Assembly: GCA_947258715.1 (NCBI GenBank)
Contig: CAMYJH010000002.1
Location: 219,654-283,653, forward strand
Direction: 5' to 3'
DNA length: 64,000 nucleotides
Source: an uncultured Gammaproteobacteria bacterium
GTDB taxonomy: Bacteria > Pseudomonadota > Gammaproteobacteria > HK1
Numbering within the stretch: the stretch's first letter is position 1; each line of letters begins with the position of its first letter. Made by a program: the position numbers and the translations under genes. Positions 18,613-29,711 of the stretch are shown here, piece by piece. The notes under the pieces were generated by a model, which made no database searches, had not been told where the DNA came from, and worked only from the letters and a program-made list of their open reading frames with translations.

Positions 18613-19950
18613 CTAGTCAATCCGGAATTTCTGCATCCGATATCGCAAGGCGCCAAAGCTGATGCCAAGGAGCTTCGCCGCGGCGGTTTTGTTCCAGCGC
18701 GATTGTTCGAGCGCGTTGACAATGGTCTTGCGCTCCACGCTTTCGAGCACCGCGTCCAGGTCATCCGCATCCTGTGGCGACCCATCTGCATCCTCCTGGC
18801 TGCCCTCTTCCTGGATACTCCCGGAGAGCCCCAGATCTGAGGCCCGTATCTCGCTGCCTTCGCACAGCGTCATGGCACGTTCCAGCACGTTTTCGAGCTC
18901 ACGAACGTTGCCGGGGAAGGTATGAGATTTGAGCACCGCAACAGCGTCGTCCGAAAGCTTGGGCATGCCGCTTCGCGCTTGACCGGCGAGGCGGGCCAAA
19001 ACGTGCGCGCAAAGTTCAGGAATGTCCTCGGGCCGCTCCCGCAGCGACGGTACCGCGAGATTAATGACGTCGAGACGAAAGTAGAGATCCTGGCGGAAAC
19101 GCTCGGCCGCCACCAACGCGGCCAAGTCCCTGTGGCTGGCGCTCAATATACGCACGTCTACCGGGACTTCTTTCTCCGCACCCACGGGCCGCACCGCTTT
19201 CTCCTGGATCGCCCGAAGCAGTTTCACCTGCATGTGCAAGGGAAGATCGGCTACCTCGTCCAGAAACAAGGTGCCGCCGTCGGCCGCCTGAAACAGGCCC
19301 GCCTTCTCGGCCAGGGCCCCGGTGAAGCTGCCTTTTTTGTGACCGAACAACTCGCTTTCCATCAGCTCTGTAGGAATCGCGCCGCAGTTCACCGGCACGA
19401 AAGGTGCGTCAGCACGCGGACCCTGTTCGTGAATCATCACCGCCGCGAGCTCCTTACCGGTACCCGACTCCCCGCTGATGTATACAGGCGCCTGGCTACG
19501 GGCCAGCTTGGCAATCGTGCCCCTGAGCTTGCGCATCACCTCGGATTCACCGATTAAGCGCCTGGCCGGCGGCGCGCGCCGTTCGCCCAGCCTAAGCGCC
19601 GTGTTGACCAGGTTACGAAGCACCTGCAGGTCGACGGGTTTGGAAACAAAATCAAAAGCGCCGGCTTTGAGCGCCTCAATGGCCGAGTCCATGTTGCCGT
19701 GGGCTGTGATCATGGCCACTGGCACATTGGGGTAATGCTGCTGCATGAAGCGGATCAGGTCGATGCCGTTGCCATCCGGCAGGCGCATATCCGTCAGGCA
19801 GAGGTCGAATTTCCGGTGCTCGGCAAGCTCGTAAGCCTGCTTCAAGTTCATTGCGCGGCTGGCGCCCACCTCCATCCGCTCAAGAGTAATCTGCAGCAAC
19901 TCGAGAATGTCCGGTTCGTCATCCACGATCAGGGCGTGACTGGTCGTCAT
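18613..19950 (-). CDS. pilR: Sigma-54-dependent response regulator PilR
   Basis: PilR activates pilA transcription with sigma-54. The 445-residue protein has a receiver domain (Asp54 in LCLTDMRLPDG), an AAA+ domain with Walker A GESGTGKELAAV and the sigma-54 contact loop GSFTGA, a Walker B-type GGTLFLDEVADLP, and a C-terminal Fis-type helix-turn-helix (WNKTAAAKLLGISFGALRYR). The GSFTGA variant is typical for PilR. The ATG overlaps the pilS stop by 4 bases. Confidence 0.94.
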   Translation of the reverse strand: MTTSHALIVDDEPDILELLQITLERMEVGASRAMNLKQAYELAEHRKFDLCLTDMRLPDGNGIDLIRFMQQHYPNVPVAMITAHGNMDSAIEALKAGAFDFVSKPVDLQVLRNLVNTALRLGERRAPPARRLIGESEVMRKLRGTIAKLARSQAPVYISGESGTGKELAAVMIHEQGPRADAPFVPVNCGAIPTELMESELFGHKKGSFTGALAEKAGLFQAADGGTLFLDEVADLPLHMQVKLLRAIQEKAVRPVGAEKEVPVDVRILSASHRDLAALVAAERFRQDLYFRLDVINLAVPSLRERPEDIPELCAHVLARLAGQARSGMPKLSDDAVAVLKSHTFPGNVRELENVLERAMTLCEGSEIRASDLGLSGSIQEEGSQEDADGSPQDADDLDAVLESVERKTIVNALEQSRWNKTAAAKLLGISFGALRYRMQKFRID

Positions 19951-21572
19951 GCGGATACCACCTCCTCGCGCCTGGGATCGGTAAAACTGATCCTGAAACA
20001 GCTGCCCTGATCCACCGGTACAAAATTGAGCGCCGCCTTGTTTCCCTCACAAAGCTCCCGGGCGATATAAAGGCCGAGCCCCGAACCATCGTCACGGGTG
20101 GTGAAAAAGGGCTCGAAAATCTGCTCAAGCTCTTCCTCGGGGATACCGTCACCGTTGTCGCGTATATCCAGGTACGGACGCTCAGTGCTGTTGCTGATCC
20201 CCGCGCGCAGGCCGATGCGGGGAGTTCCGTTGCTGTGGTTGAGGCCGTTTTCGCACAGGTTCCAAACCACCTGATGAAGTTGGCTGGGGTCGACACGCAC
20301 TTTGATATTCTCCGGCTCTACCGACACAGTAAGACAGTTGATCGGAATCTCGTTGGCGTCAACGAAGGCCTCGGAAAATTCTTCCAGCCAGGGTTTGAGC
20401 GCCACAAGCTTTGGCTTTGCCGGCTTGCCACGGCTGATTCGAAGCACGTTTTCGATGATTGCGTTCATACGTATGGAGTTTTCCCGGATCATCTCCGTCA
20501 GCCGGCGGTCCCCGTCCGCCAGTCCGCCAGATTCGCTCAGCAGCTGGCCGGCGTGACTGATGGCCCCCAGCGGGTTGCGAATTTCATGGGCGATACTCGC
20601 CGCCATGCGGCCGAGCGAGGCGAGCTTCAGCTGCTGCGCCTGTTGGGTGAGGGCTGAGGCATCTTCGATAAACACCAGCACGCCATCGACCGCGCGCTGG
20701 CCGATTCCCGCAAATGAGCAAATCAATCTCATTTGTGTACCTTCATGCTGAAAGAGATGCGACGGGCGACCGCGATCGCCGCGCCAAGTTTGCAGCAGTC
20801 CGGAGAGCTTGGGCAGAACGTTCTCCACCCGCGCGCCTTCGTCGTAGGCCTCCAGCCCGAGCATGTGGCGCGCTGATTCGTTGACCAGTCGAATGCGGTT
20901 ATGGGCATCCACGACCAGTATGCCGGCTTGCATCCGGCTAATAATGTGTTCATTGAGCTGGGAGAGATTCGCAAGGTCTACCTCGCGCCTGGCGGCCAGC
21001 GCCTCGCTCATCCTGATACGCCTTGCAGAGACGTGGGCAAGATAGGCGGTAGCGAACAAAGAGGCGCCCAGAATCCCGGCCTGGGTATAGTGAGTAGTCG
21101 GGAACGGACTCGTGATCCAGACAAAGATTTGCTGGGTCAGAACCGCAATTGAAGCCATCGCCGCGAATAGAATCGCGATTCGACCCTGAGTAAGCACGCT
21201 GCCCCCCGCAATCGCCACCAGGAGCAACATGCCAAATCCGCTGGTAACGCCGCCGCTGGCGTGCATCAGCAATGTGATGGCCACGATGTCCGCGAACACC
21301 TGGATCAACACCTGGGCGTCATAGGCGGGGAACCGCATGCGATTCGCCACCGCGGTGAGAAGACTGAAGACCGCATAGCCAACGGACACGTTGCGGAATA
21401 GCTCGGTGTCGTAATACCCGACCGGTAACGGCGCAATGCCCCAGAAGTACAGCACCACCAGCAGACCGCACAGCGCCAGCCGGTAAAGAATGAAATACCC
21501 CAGGGGCTTCCACTCGGCGCTATCGCCGAATGTAATGCCGGTGCTGGGAGCGTTGACGGCGATTTCGGTCAT
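19947..21572 (-). CDS. pilS: Sensor histidine kinase PilS
   Basis: The 541-residue kinase has about six membrane helices in residues 25-185, a PAS-like domain (about 205-310), a dimerisation/phosphoacceptor domain with His329 in SIAHEIRNPLGAISHAG, and an ATPase domain with NLCENGLNHS (N box), IRDNGDGIPEEELEQIF (G1) and GSGLGLYIARE (G2). Together with PilR it senses pilin levels in the membrane and controls pilA. It is divergent from sucC, with about 190 bases between them; the 5' ends of both transcripts must lie there. Confidence 0.93.
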   Translation of the reverse strand: MTEIAVNAPSTGITFGDSAEWKPLGYFILYRLALCGLLVVLYFWGIAPLPVGYYDTELFRNVSVGYAVFSLLTAVANRMRFPAYDAQVLIQVFADIVAITLLMHASGGVTSGFGMLLLVAIAGGSVLTQGRIAILFAAMASIAVLTQQIFVWITSPFPTTHYTQAGILGASLFATAYLAHVSARRIRMSEALAARREVDLANLSQLNEHIISRMQAGILVVDAHNRIRLVNESARHMLGLEAYDEGARVENVLPKLSGLLQTWRGDRGRPSHLFQHEGTQMRLICSFAGIGQRAVDGVLVFIEDASALTQQAQQLKLASLGRMAASIAHEIRNPLGAISHAGQLLSESGGLADGDRRLTEMIRENSIRMNAIIENVLRISRGKPAKPKLVALKPWLEEFSEAFVDANEIPINCLTVSVEPENIKVRVDPSQLHQVVWNLCENGLNHSNGTPRIGLRAGISNSTERPYLDIRDNGDGIPEEELEQIFEPFFTTRDDGSGLGLYIARELCEGNKAALNFVPVDQGSCFRISFTDPRREEVVSA

Positions 21573-21759
21573 CAGGGCAAAAGACGCTCTCCTCGGCCGG
21601 CCAAGGCGCGGGAGCTCAGGAACGACACATACGAATTAGTTTAGCGTCTTTGTCCGATTGCGTGAGATTGGCCGGGCTTCGCTCCGGGCCAGACCACGAT
21701 TCGTCTGTGATATCCTTTTTTGCCGTCCGGGGAGATAGAAGAACAAAGGGGGTCAATTT

Positions 21760-22920
21760 ATGAACCTGCACGAGTACCAGGCCAAGGCGTTGCTGCGTGA
21801 TTACGGCGTGCCTGTGCCGGACGGTTCGCCGGCCAACAGCGCGGCAGCGGCGCGCGAAGCCGCGGAAAGCCTCGGCGGCGAATCCTGGATGGTCAAGGCG
21901 CAGGTGCACGCCGGCGGTCGCGGCAAGGCCGGTGGCGTCAAGCGCGCCAGCAGCCTCGAACAGGTCGGGGAGCTTGCCGAGACCATGCTCGGAACCCGCC
22001 TCGTAACCAAACAGACCACCGCCGACGGACAGCCGGTCAATACCGTGCTGGTGGAGGCCACCACGGAGATCGGAGACGAATTCTATCTCAGCATGCTGGT
22101 TGACCGAGGCCGGCGGCAGGTTGCCATCATGGCCTCCGCCGCTGGCGGCATGAACATTGAGGAGGTAGCGGCAAAGGATCCTGAAAAAATCGTAATGGAG
22201 TACATCGATCCGGCGGCCGGGCTTCAATCCTACCAGGTGCGTCGCGTTGGCTTCGCCCTCGGGCTTGATAGTGGACAGATCAAACAGCTCGGATCCGTTT
22301 TAGGCGGGCTTTTCAAAATGTTCATGCAAAAGGACCTGAGCCTGCTCGAGCTCAACCCCCTGGTCCGCACCCAAGTCGGGGACCTACTTGCCCTGGACGC
22401 TAAAATCAATATCGACGACAACGCGCTCTACCGTCACCCGGATATCGCTAGCCAGAACGATACATCTCAAGAAGACGAGAAAGAGGTCCGCGCCAAGCAG
22501 TTCGACCTCAACTACATCACCCTGGACGGCAATATTGCATGCATGGTGAACGGCGCGGGACTTGCCATGGGTACCATGGACTTGATCAAGTTAGCCGGTG
22601 GCGAGCCAGCGAATTTTCTCGATGTGGGTGGCGGCACCGACGCAGAAAAGGTGGCCGAGGCTTTCAAGCTGATCGTATCCGACGAGAACGTCAAGGCGAT
22701 TTTGGTCAATATCTTTGGCGGAATCGTCCGCTGCGATCTAATCGCTGAAGGCATTATAAGGGCGATCAAGGAAGTCGGGGTGAGTATTCCCGTCGTCGTC
22801 CGGCTGGAAGGTACGAATGTCGAAAAAGGCAGAGAGCTGCTGGATGAAAGCGGTCTGGACGTTATCTCGGCAGAGTCGCTTTCCAAGGCGGCGGAAAAAG
22901 CGATAAAACTTGCAGGCTGA
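21760..22920 (+). CDS. sucC: Succinyl-CoA synthetase beta subunit
   Basis: SucC is the ADP-forming subunit of the TCA-cycle enzyme that converts succinyl-CoA to succinate with substrate-level phosphorylation. The 386-residue protein starts [20 protein letters not shown] and contains the ATP-grasp domain ([17 protein letters not shown]), [20 protein letters not shown] and the C-terminal [19 protein letters not shown] plus [17 protein letters not shown]. sucD follows 20 bases downstream. Shine-Dalgarno-like AGGGGG lies upstream of the ATG. Confidence 0.96.
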   Translation: MNLHEYQAKALLRDYGVPVPDGSPANSAAAAREAAESLGGESWMVKAQVHAGGRGKAGGVKRASSLEQVGELAETMLGTRLVTKQTTADGQPVNTVLVEATTEIGDEFYLSMLVDRGRRQVAIMASAAGGMNIEEVAAKDPEKIVMEYIDPAAGLQSYQVRRVGFALGLDSGQIKQLGSVLGGLFKMFMQKDLSLLELNPLVRTQVGDLLALDAKINIDDNALYRHPDIASQNDTSQEDEKEVRAKQFDLNYITLDGNIACMVNGAGLAMGTMDLIKLAGGEPANFLDVGGGTDAEKVAEAFKLIVSDENVKAILVNIFGGIVRCDLIAEGIIRAIKEVGVSIPVVVRLEGTNVEKGRELLDESGLDVISAESLSKAAEKAIKLAG

Positions 22921-22940
22921 GCAGCGAGCGAAAATACACC

Positions 22941-23816
22941 ATGAGCGTATTAGTCAACAAAGAAACAAAAGTCATCTGTCAGGGATTTACCGGTAAGCAG
23001 GGTACCTTTCATTCGCAGCAGGCCATCGAATACGGCACCAACCTGGTGGGCGGGGTAACGCCGGGAAAAGGCGGCCAGAAGCATCTGGACAGACCTATTT
23101 TCAACACGGTCTATGACGCGGTGAGGGAAACCGGTGCCAACGCCAGCATGATCTACGTACCGGCGGCTTTCGCCGCGGACGCCATCCTGGAAGCCGCTAA
23201 CGGCGGCATCAGGGTCATCGCCTGTATCACCGAGGGCATTCCGGTGCTCGACATGTTAAAGGTGAATACCGCGCTGGCGCGATTCCCTGATGTGGGTCTG
23301 ATCGGGCCAAACTGTCCGGGAATCATAACCCCGGGGGAGTGCAAGATTGGAATCATGCCCGGGTCAATTCACAAGCCGGGGATTATCGGCGTGGTTTCCC
23401 GTTCGGGTACCCTCACCTACGAGGCAGTGCACCAGACGACTCAGAACGGCCTGGGTCAAAGCACTTGCATAGGCATCGGAGGAGATCCGATCAACGGCCT
23501 GAGTTTCATCGACTGCCTTGACCTGTTTCAGAACGATGACCAGACGGAGGGCATCGTCATGGTCGGCGAGATTGGCGGCAGCGCGGAAGAGGATGCCGCG
23601 AATCATATCAAGGCGAGCGTAACCAAACCGGTGGTGGCCTACGTTGCCGGCGTCACAGCGCCTCCAGGGCGCCGGATGGGGCACGCCGGAGCTATCATTT
23701 CCGGTGGCAAAGGCACGGCGGAGGCCAAGTTCGAAGCGCTGGAATCCGCAGGGGTGCGCACCGTAAAATCCCCTACCGCCATAGGCGACGCTATCAAGGA
23801 ACTCATGAGTCGCTGA
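22941..23816 (+). CDS. sucD: Succinyl-CoA synthetase alpha subunit
   Basis: The 291-residue alpha subunit binds CoA ([15 protein letters not shown]) and carries the transiently phosphorylated His248 in [18 protein letters not shown]. The segment [20 protein letters not shown] is also conserved. It forms one transcription unit with sucC. Unlike in enterics, sucAB are not adjacent. Confidence 0.96.
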   Translation: MSVLVNKETKVICQGFTGKQGTFHSQQAIEYGTNLVGGVTPGKGGQKHLDRPIFNTVYDAVRETGANASMIYVPAAFAADAILEAANGGIRVIACITEGIPVLDMLKVNTALARFPDVGLIGPNCPGIITPGECKIGIMPGSIHKPGIIGVVSRSGTLTYEAVHQTTQNGLGQSTCIGIGGDPINGLSFIDCLDLFQNDDQTEGIVMVGEIGGSAEEDAANHIKASVTKPVVAYVAGVTAPPGRRMGHAGAIISGGKGTAEAKFEALESAGVRTVKSPTAIGDAIKELMSR

Positions 23817-24483
<667 letters not shown>

Positions 24484-24484
<1 letters not shown>

Positions 24485-24543
24485 ACACTCCTCAGTGTTT
24501 GTAGCAATGTCGCAGCCGTCCAAACGGCAAGCCGGGCGGCTGC
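24484..24543. terminator. Hairpins between convergent glnB and the OGT-FkbM gene
   Basis: Two stems lie in the short convergent gap: AACACT/AGTGTT with a 4-base loop directly after the glnB stop, followed by TTTG, and GCAGCCG/CGGCTGC at 24512-24543. T runs are poor, so termination is only a weak prediction. Confidence 0.35.
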
Positions 24544-24574
24544 AAGAACATGAATCATGCCCGGCGATCTTGGC

Positions 24575-27500
24575 TCAGCCGCTCTCGAGCCGGTCGGACC
24601 AGAATTCCGGATTGTTGTTTACCGCCGATTTCGCCCGCAGCGCCTGAGAAACGTCAGTCAGCGGCATGCCGTGACGCATGCGCACCAGCAGCCGCCGGCG
24701 CTCCATCTCGGGTCGCTGGAAGGGGTTGCTTCTGAGCCGTTCCAGAGACTCGAGGTTCTGCTCTCCCAGAAAGTACGAGGAGAAGCTTCGCAGGCATTCA
24801 TACTGGTCATGGGCGCAGGCTTCACACCATGCCGAAAGCCGGTCTCCGGGGTCGATAGCGTCGAAATGGGGTGACGCCGGCAGGAAGGGCCGGTCAAACG
24901 CGCGCTTTCTATCGTTGCCGAGATGCATGAGCTTTGTCAGAGCCTCGGTGGCTTGAGATCGATATCCCAGCGCCCAGGCAATTCTGGCCAGACTGTTGAG
25001 GCGCGCCGCCGCCTCAATATCGGGGCCGGCCTCGGCCACGAGTTTAAACGCGGCTTGCAGGCTCGCGAGCCGGCTCGAGGGTTCTGACTCGGTGTCGACA
25101 GCAGCGACGAAGTAAGCCAGCATCTGTGTCCATCGAGCTTCGGACTCCGTGCGCTTTGAAGCGATTCGGGACTTCCAGCTGTCCACGCGTGAGCGGGCGT
25201 AACTCTTGGAAAGGAGATAACTCCAGATTGCCTTCTCGTCGGCTTCACGGACCATCGCCTGCTCACCGCCGTCCTCGGCCACGAGGCCGCTTTGGACGAG
25301 CCTTTTTCGCCGATCCTCTTTACACGCAAAGAGGTTAAGGACGTAAGGATCCAGCGACTGCGACGTATCGACCGGCGCGAGAAGCCCAAGTCCGGGGATC
25401 AGCCGAAAGGGCTGGTAGCCGAGATTCAAAAATTTGCGCACCAGGGCCAGGTCGAATTCTTCCTCGTTCTTTATCTCGAACATAACCAGCGGCGACTCCC
25501 GGTCGAAGAAATTCCGACCCCCATCGATGATTTGCTTTTCTGCGCCTTCCGCATCCAGTTTTACCAGGTCCACGGATTCGATTCCGAAGCGATAAGCGAC
25601 GTCGTCCAGCCTCAACACCTTGACCAGCTCGCCTCGCTGAAATCTAGAAGTGTCTTCCACCAGCCGGTAGGATTCTGAGCCTGAGGGCATCGAAAACCTG
25701 AGTTCGCCGCTTTTATCGCTCAAAGCGTGCTCGAAAATCTCGACGTTCTCAACATCGTCTAAGGCCACATTCGCCCGCAGCCATCTGGCTGTGGTCGATG
25801 AGGGCTCGACGCTGAAGACGCGCCCATGGGCTCCGACGCGCCTAAGCGCAAGCAGCGTGTATACGCCGAAGTTGGCGCCGACGTCCAAAACGCGCATTCC
25901 CGGCGCCAGGAAGCCGTTCAGGAATGCGGTCTCGTCCTCGAACCAGTCTTCCTGCTCCAGCAGCACGTAAAGCGTGAGCTGACTGATATCGTCGGGCAAA
26001 ACCATGCGGCCGCCGTCGAGGGCCCGAATTTCCACCGCCCCGTCGACATTGATCGGCGATGCAGCATGGTCATGGCTTTGCCGTTCAGAACCGAGCCACC
26101 GCTGCCAACATTGAAGATAATTGTGTTCTATCTCCCGGACCAACGAGGGCGCGTCGCAAAGAGGCGATGCGAGCATTCGGTCGCGCGTCGTTTCGCCGTA
26201 GATCCGGCGTCGTTCTTCGTCCTCGGCAAGCGCAACGGCTTTATTGACGTATTCATCCTGCGACGACGCAACCAGCTCGTGGAGCTGCATAGCACTGAGC
26301 ACGCTGGCCCCCACCCGCCCCGCGTGCGCTTCGCCCGACAGCGTCACCACCGGAACGCCCATGTACAGCGCCTCGCAGGTGGTGGTCGTGCCGTTGTAAG
26401 GGAAGGTATCCAGGGCGATGTCCACACGTGCATATAACGCCAGGTGGTCCTCCAGTGTTGCCGTGCGACCAAGAAGCTTGATCCGATCCGATGACAAGCC
26501 GGCCGCCTCAAAGCGCCCCTCGACCCGCGTGCACGTGGCGGGGTCTACCAGCGCGCTGGATTTGAGCAGCAGCTTGGACCCGGGCACCCTTTCCAGAATT
26601 CGGCACCAGCATTGGATCACCTCGGGAGAGATTTTGGGCAGCTCGTTAAAAGAGCCAAATGTGACCGCGCCGCCCGATTCGTTCCTCCGCCCGGCCGCTG
26701 GCGCGGTCTGCGGCGGCCGGTAGCACAGGAATCCATGTGCTAAACGGACGAGAGTTTCCGAGTAATCCCGGTCGGCATCCCCGGGCGGATCGGCGATTGC
26801 ATCGGTCAAGCGGTAGTCCACCTCCGGCAGACCGGTGGTTGCGGGGTAACCGAGATAAGTAAATTGAACCGGCGCAGGCTTCTGCGCGAACACCGGCAAC
26901 CGGTTAGCGGCGAAGTGGCCGGCGAGGTCCACCAGCAAGTCAATCTGGTCCTCGCCTATGCGCTCGGCCAGCACCTCGTTGCTGGATGAGCTTATGTCGC
27001 GCCAATGGTCGGAGACAGCGTTTATGCGTTCGGTTACGTGATCCGGGTTTGCGACGTCCGAATAACAGTACACCTCGAATCGCTCCCGATCGTGAGCCTC
27101 GATCAGAGGTTCAATGAAAAAAGCCACCGAATGCAAACGGAAATCCGGAGACACGTAACCTACCCGCAGGCGGCGCTTCGGCGTGCGGTCGTAACGGTGA
27201 CGGACCATCGCCCGAATCCGCTCCGGCGCAAGCGAACGCAGGTAGCAAGCATGTAATTCATCCACCAAACCGGCATCGTTCCGCAAGCGATAGTGGTTAA
27301 TGGCTATGAAGTTCGACAAAGTTGTCGAGTTCAGGGGATCGATGTCCAGGGATTTTCTGTAGGCGTCGACTGCCTCATCGTAACGCCCCTGGAGGTGGTA
27401 GGTTCCGCCAAGGTTATCGTAGCCGCGATCGAAATCGGACTGGATGCGAACCGCTTGTTCAAAAATCCTTGCCGCATCCTCGTAGTCCCCGTTGCCGCTC

Positions 27501-28447
27501 AAGAGTATTCCCAGATCGTTGAGAACGTCCGGCTGGCGGGGATCGGCATCAAGCGCTCTACGATACCAGGCAATGGCGTCCGTTCGCCTGTCGACCTTGG
27601 CCGCGGTTTCCGCCAGCCGCCTCCAGATTAGCGGGTTTCCCGGGCTGCGCTCGGCGACCGCTTGATACTCCGTGATCGCGGCGACGGGGTCCCCGCCCCG
27701 CCGCAACTCCTCGGCGAAACGCATCCGTAATTCGTCATCTTGCGGCCCGCGCTCGAGGGCTGCACGGTAGTACTCGGCAGAGCGTCCGGGCTTTCCCAGC
27801 CGCGAGTAGAGATTGGCGAGGTTGCGGTACGCCATCGGCGACGAAGGATTGTTTCTAATCGCACATTCCAGCGTATGCCGTGCTTCGTCGTATCGACCGA
27901 TCTGCACATACACCGCTCCCAGATCGTTCAGCGCTTCGGCATGAGTGTTGTCGAGCGCGATGGTGCGCTCGAGACGAGTATTGGCGGTCTCAATATCGCC
28001 GCGCTGCAAATGCAGTGCGGCCAGAGCGTAATGAATCGCCGCCCGCTCTGGTTCCAGGCCGATCGCTGTCTCGAGCAGGCGCGTAGCCTCATCTGGCCTT
28101 CCAAGGAGCCGTCGCAGATCGGCCAGATCGGCGAGGATATCCACGTCATTGGGCGCGAGCGCGCGTGCGCGTTCGAGACAGGTTTCTGCCTCGCCAAGCT
28201 TTTCTCGCTGCGCGTGAATCCGGCCGAGGAGATGAAGCCCGGGGACGAAATCGGAGTCCTGGTCGAGAATCGTCCGATAGATCTGTTCGGCTCCAGTGAG
28301 GTCGCCTTGGGAATGCCGGCTCACGGCATCGCGAAACAGCACGCTGATCGCGTCGCTGCCAAGAGCCGCCCCGGAAGGCACGGCCGGTGGCGGGTCAGGG
28401 GAAACTCCACCGCCCAGGGAAAGTCGCAACCAGCGAAGTAAACCCAT
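24575..28447 (-). CDS. TPR / O-GlcNAc-transferase-like / FkbM methyltransferase fusion protein
   Basis: This 1290-residue protein joins four parts. Residues about 30-390 are tandem TPR units (for example EALNDLGAVYVQIGRYDEAR). Residues about 425-785 form a family-41 (OGT/SPINDLY) glycosyltransferase domain: LRVGYVSPDFRLHSVAFF with the conserved His439, FTYLGYPATTGL, GSFNELPKISP and DTFPYNGTTTTCEALYMGVP. Residues about 830-1045 are an FkbM methyltransferase with SAM motif VLDVGANFGVYT and VKLDAEGAEKQI. Residues about 1050-1290 are helical and match nothing I recognise. OGT enzymes move GlcNAc or other sugars to Ser/Thr of proteins; the fused methyltransferase may cap the sugar (inference). No signal peptide, so cytoplasmic. 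Confidence 0.85.
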   Translation of the reverse strand: MGLLRWLRLSLGGGVSPDPPPAVPSGAALGSDAISVLFRDAVSRHSQGDLTGAEQIYRTILDQDSDFVPGLHLLGRIHAQREKLGEAETCLERARALAPNDVDILADLADLRRLLGRPDEATRLLETAIGLEPERAAIHYALAALHLQRGDIETANTRLERTIALDNTHAEALNDLGAVYVQIGRYDEARHTLECAIRNNPSSPMAYRNLANLYSRLGKPGRSAEYYRAALERGPQDDELRMRFAEELRRGGDPVAAITEYQAVAERSPGNPLIWRRLAETAAKVDRRTDAIAWYRRALDADPRQPDVLNDLGILLSGNGDYEDAARIFEQAVRIQSDFDRGYDNLGGTYHLQGRYDEAVDAYRKSLDIDPLNSTTLSNFIAINHYRLRNDAGLVDELHACYLRSLAPERIRAMVRHRYDRTPKRRLRVGYVSPDFRLHSVAFFIEPLIEAHDRERFEVYCYSDVANPDHVTERINAVSDHWRDISSSSNEVLAERIGEDQIDLLVDLAGHFAANRLPVFAQKPAPVQFTYLGYPATTGLPEVDYRLTDAIADPPGDADRDYSETLVRLAHGFLCYRPPQTAPAAGRRNESGGAVTFGSFNELPKISPEVIQCWCRILERVPGSKLLLKSSALVDPATCTRVEGRFEAAGLSSDRIKLLGRTATLEDHLALYARVDIALDTFPYNGTTTTCEALYMGVPVVTLSGEAHAGRVGASVLSAMQLHELVASSQDEYVNKAVALAEDEERRRIYGETTRDRMLASPLCDAPSLVREIEHNYLQCWQRWLGSERQSHDHAASPINVDGAVEIRALDGGRMVLPDDISQLTLYVLLEQEDWFEDETAFLNGFLAPGMRVLDVGANFGVYTLLALRRVGAHGRVFSVEPSSTTARWLRANVALDDVENVEIFEHALSDKSGELRFSMPSGSESYRLVEDTSRFQRGELVKVLRLDDVAYRFGIESVDLVKLDAEGAEKQIIDGGRNFFDRESPLVMFEIKNEEEFDLALVRKFLNLGYQPFRLIPGLGLLAPVDTSQSLDPYVLNLFACKEDRRKRLVQSGLVAEDGGEQAMVREADEKAIWSYLLSKSYARSRVDSWKSRIASKRTESEARWTQMLAYFVAAVDTESEPSSRLASLQAAFKLVAEAGPDIEAAARLNSLARIAWALGYRSQATEALTKLMHLGNDRKRAFDRPFLPASPHFDAIDPGDRLSAWCEACAHDQYECLRSFSSYFLGEQNLESLERLRSNPFQRPEMERRRLLVRMRHGMPLTDVSQALRAKSAVNNNPEFWSDRLESG

Positions 28448-28524
28448 GGAAAAAGCCTGCTTGTGGCCGCAGCATCAGCACGGCCGGAACGATCGCAGTA
28501 GGAGGAGGCCGGACCGTGTCCGCG

Positions 28525-28833
28525 TTAATTTCGGTTGAGGCTCAAAATGAGACCTTTTGTTGCCTCATCGACGAAGGTTTCCTTGTACCCGAGCTCCTTG
28601 AGCTCCCACTTGAAGGTGTTTCCGAGACGGGCTTTCCCGTAGATACCGAGCTTGTGCTCGAGCTGAAAATCGGCTGCTTTGAGGTAAATCTTGTCCAGCG
28701 CCTTGCCCAGCTTTTTTTTCGCCTTCCTGCTCAGGGCCTCGGCCTCGCTCTCGGATTCGTACTGCCGGGCGAGTTCCCGGGCAAGCGATATGGAAAACTC
28801 GTCCAGATCCTTATTACTCATCTTGTTGAACAT
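28525..28833 (-). CDS. Small conserved-looking helical protein of unknown function
   Basis: A 102-residue, charged, mostly helical protein (Lys/Glu/Leu-rich, with SEAEALSRKAKKKLGKALDK in the middle) without signal peptide or membrane segment. I do not recognise it. It sits between bamD and the OGT-FkbM gene, all on one strand, with short gaps, which supports it being real. Met1 (28833) and Met5 (28821) are both possible starts; neither has a good Shine-Dalgarno. Confidence 0.5.
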   Translation of the reverse strand: MFNKMSNKDLDEFSISLARELARQYESESEAEALSRKAKKKLGKALDKIYLKAADFQLEHKLGIYGKARLGNTFKWELKELGYKETFVDEATKGLILSLNRN

Positions 28834-28874
28834 GCCGCGAATCGCTGCCCGTATATCTAGTGCATTAAGAGCCG

Positions 28875-29666
28875 CTATTTGCCGTTGAAATCGCCGACTT
28901 CTGAAATTCCTTCGTAATTCGGATAATTCAGACGCAGCACGCGAACGCTGTCAGCCGCAAGTTCGTCGAGGCCCATACCGGAGTACGCCTTTGCCATCAC
29001 CACCAGCGCATCCGGCACCGCCGGCGTTCGCTGAAAATTCTCCAATACATAGCGGGCGCGATTGGCCGCGGCCACGTAAGCCCCGCGCCGCATGTAGTAG
29101 TTGGCGACGTGAATCTCGTGCCGCGCCAGCATATTCTTAAGGTAGACCATACGCTGCGCCGCATCCTTGGCGTACCTGCTGTTAGGAAAGCGCCGCACGA
29201 GTTCAGAAAACGCATCGAAAGACTCGCGAGCCGCGCCCGGATCACGAAGTGACATGTCCCGGGGGATAAAGCGATCGAGAAAGTTCCGGCCCTGCGTAAA
29301 GTGCACCAGGCCTTTTAGGTAATGGGCGTAATCGACGTTCGGATGTCTGGGGTGAAGCTTAATAAATCGGTCGGCCGCTGCGATGGCTGACGCCGGTTCA
29401 TCGTACTTATAGTACGCATAGGCGATGTCGAGCTGCGCCTGTTGGGCTAACATGCCGAATGGAAACCGCGATTCGAGCTTCTGATAGTAGTCGATGGCCG
29501 TTTCGTAGTCGCCGTTTTCCAGGTTCGCCTTCGCCTCTTCGTACAGGCGTGCGGCCGGCCAGTCGCGCGTCTTGTCCTCCTCCTTGCCCCAACTGGCACA
29601 ACCGGCGACGAGCGTGAGCACGGTAAAAAGGGTAATAACCGCGCCAATGTAGGTCATGGTTTTCAT
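28875..29666 (-). CDS. bamD: Outer membrane assembly lipoprotein BamD
   Basis: BamD is the essential TPR lipoprotein of the BAM complex that inserts beta-barrels into the outer membrane. The 263-residue precursor has a lipobox ending at Cys23 (LTLVAGC) and five TPR-like repeats, including [45 protein letters not shown] and [21 protein letters not shown], all strongly conserved in the family. It is divergent from rluD with 45 bases between starts, the usual gammaproteobacterial arrangement. Confidence 0.95.
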   Translation of the reverse strand: MKTMTYIGAVITLFTVLTLVAGCASWGKEEDKTRDWPAARLYEEAKANLENGDYETAIDYYQKLESRFPFGMLAQQAQLDIAYAYYKYDEPASAIAAADRFIKLHPRHPNVDYAHYLKGLVHFTQGRNFLDRFIPRDMSLRDPGAARESFDAFSELVRRFPNSRYAKDAAQRMVYLKNMLARHEIHVANYYMRRGAYVAAANRARYVLENFQRTPAVPDALVVMAKAYSGMGLDELAADSVRVLRLNYPNYEGISEVGDFNGK

Positions 29667-29711
29667 CGGAGCTAGAGTAATTCAGAAGCCGTCTCGCGGC
29701 AAAGAATAGCC

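Noticed and set aside
19087-19557. Plus-strand frame opposite pilR
   Set aside because: Mirror of a well-supported gene with strong codon bias; no family words.
27740-28441. 233-codon plus-strand frame opposite the TPR region
   Set aside because: Arises from the repeated codon pattern of the TPR array on the other strand.
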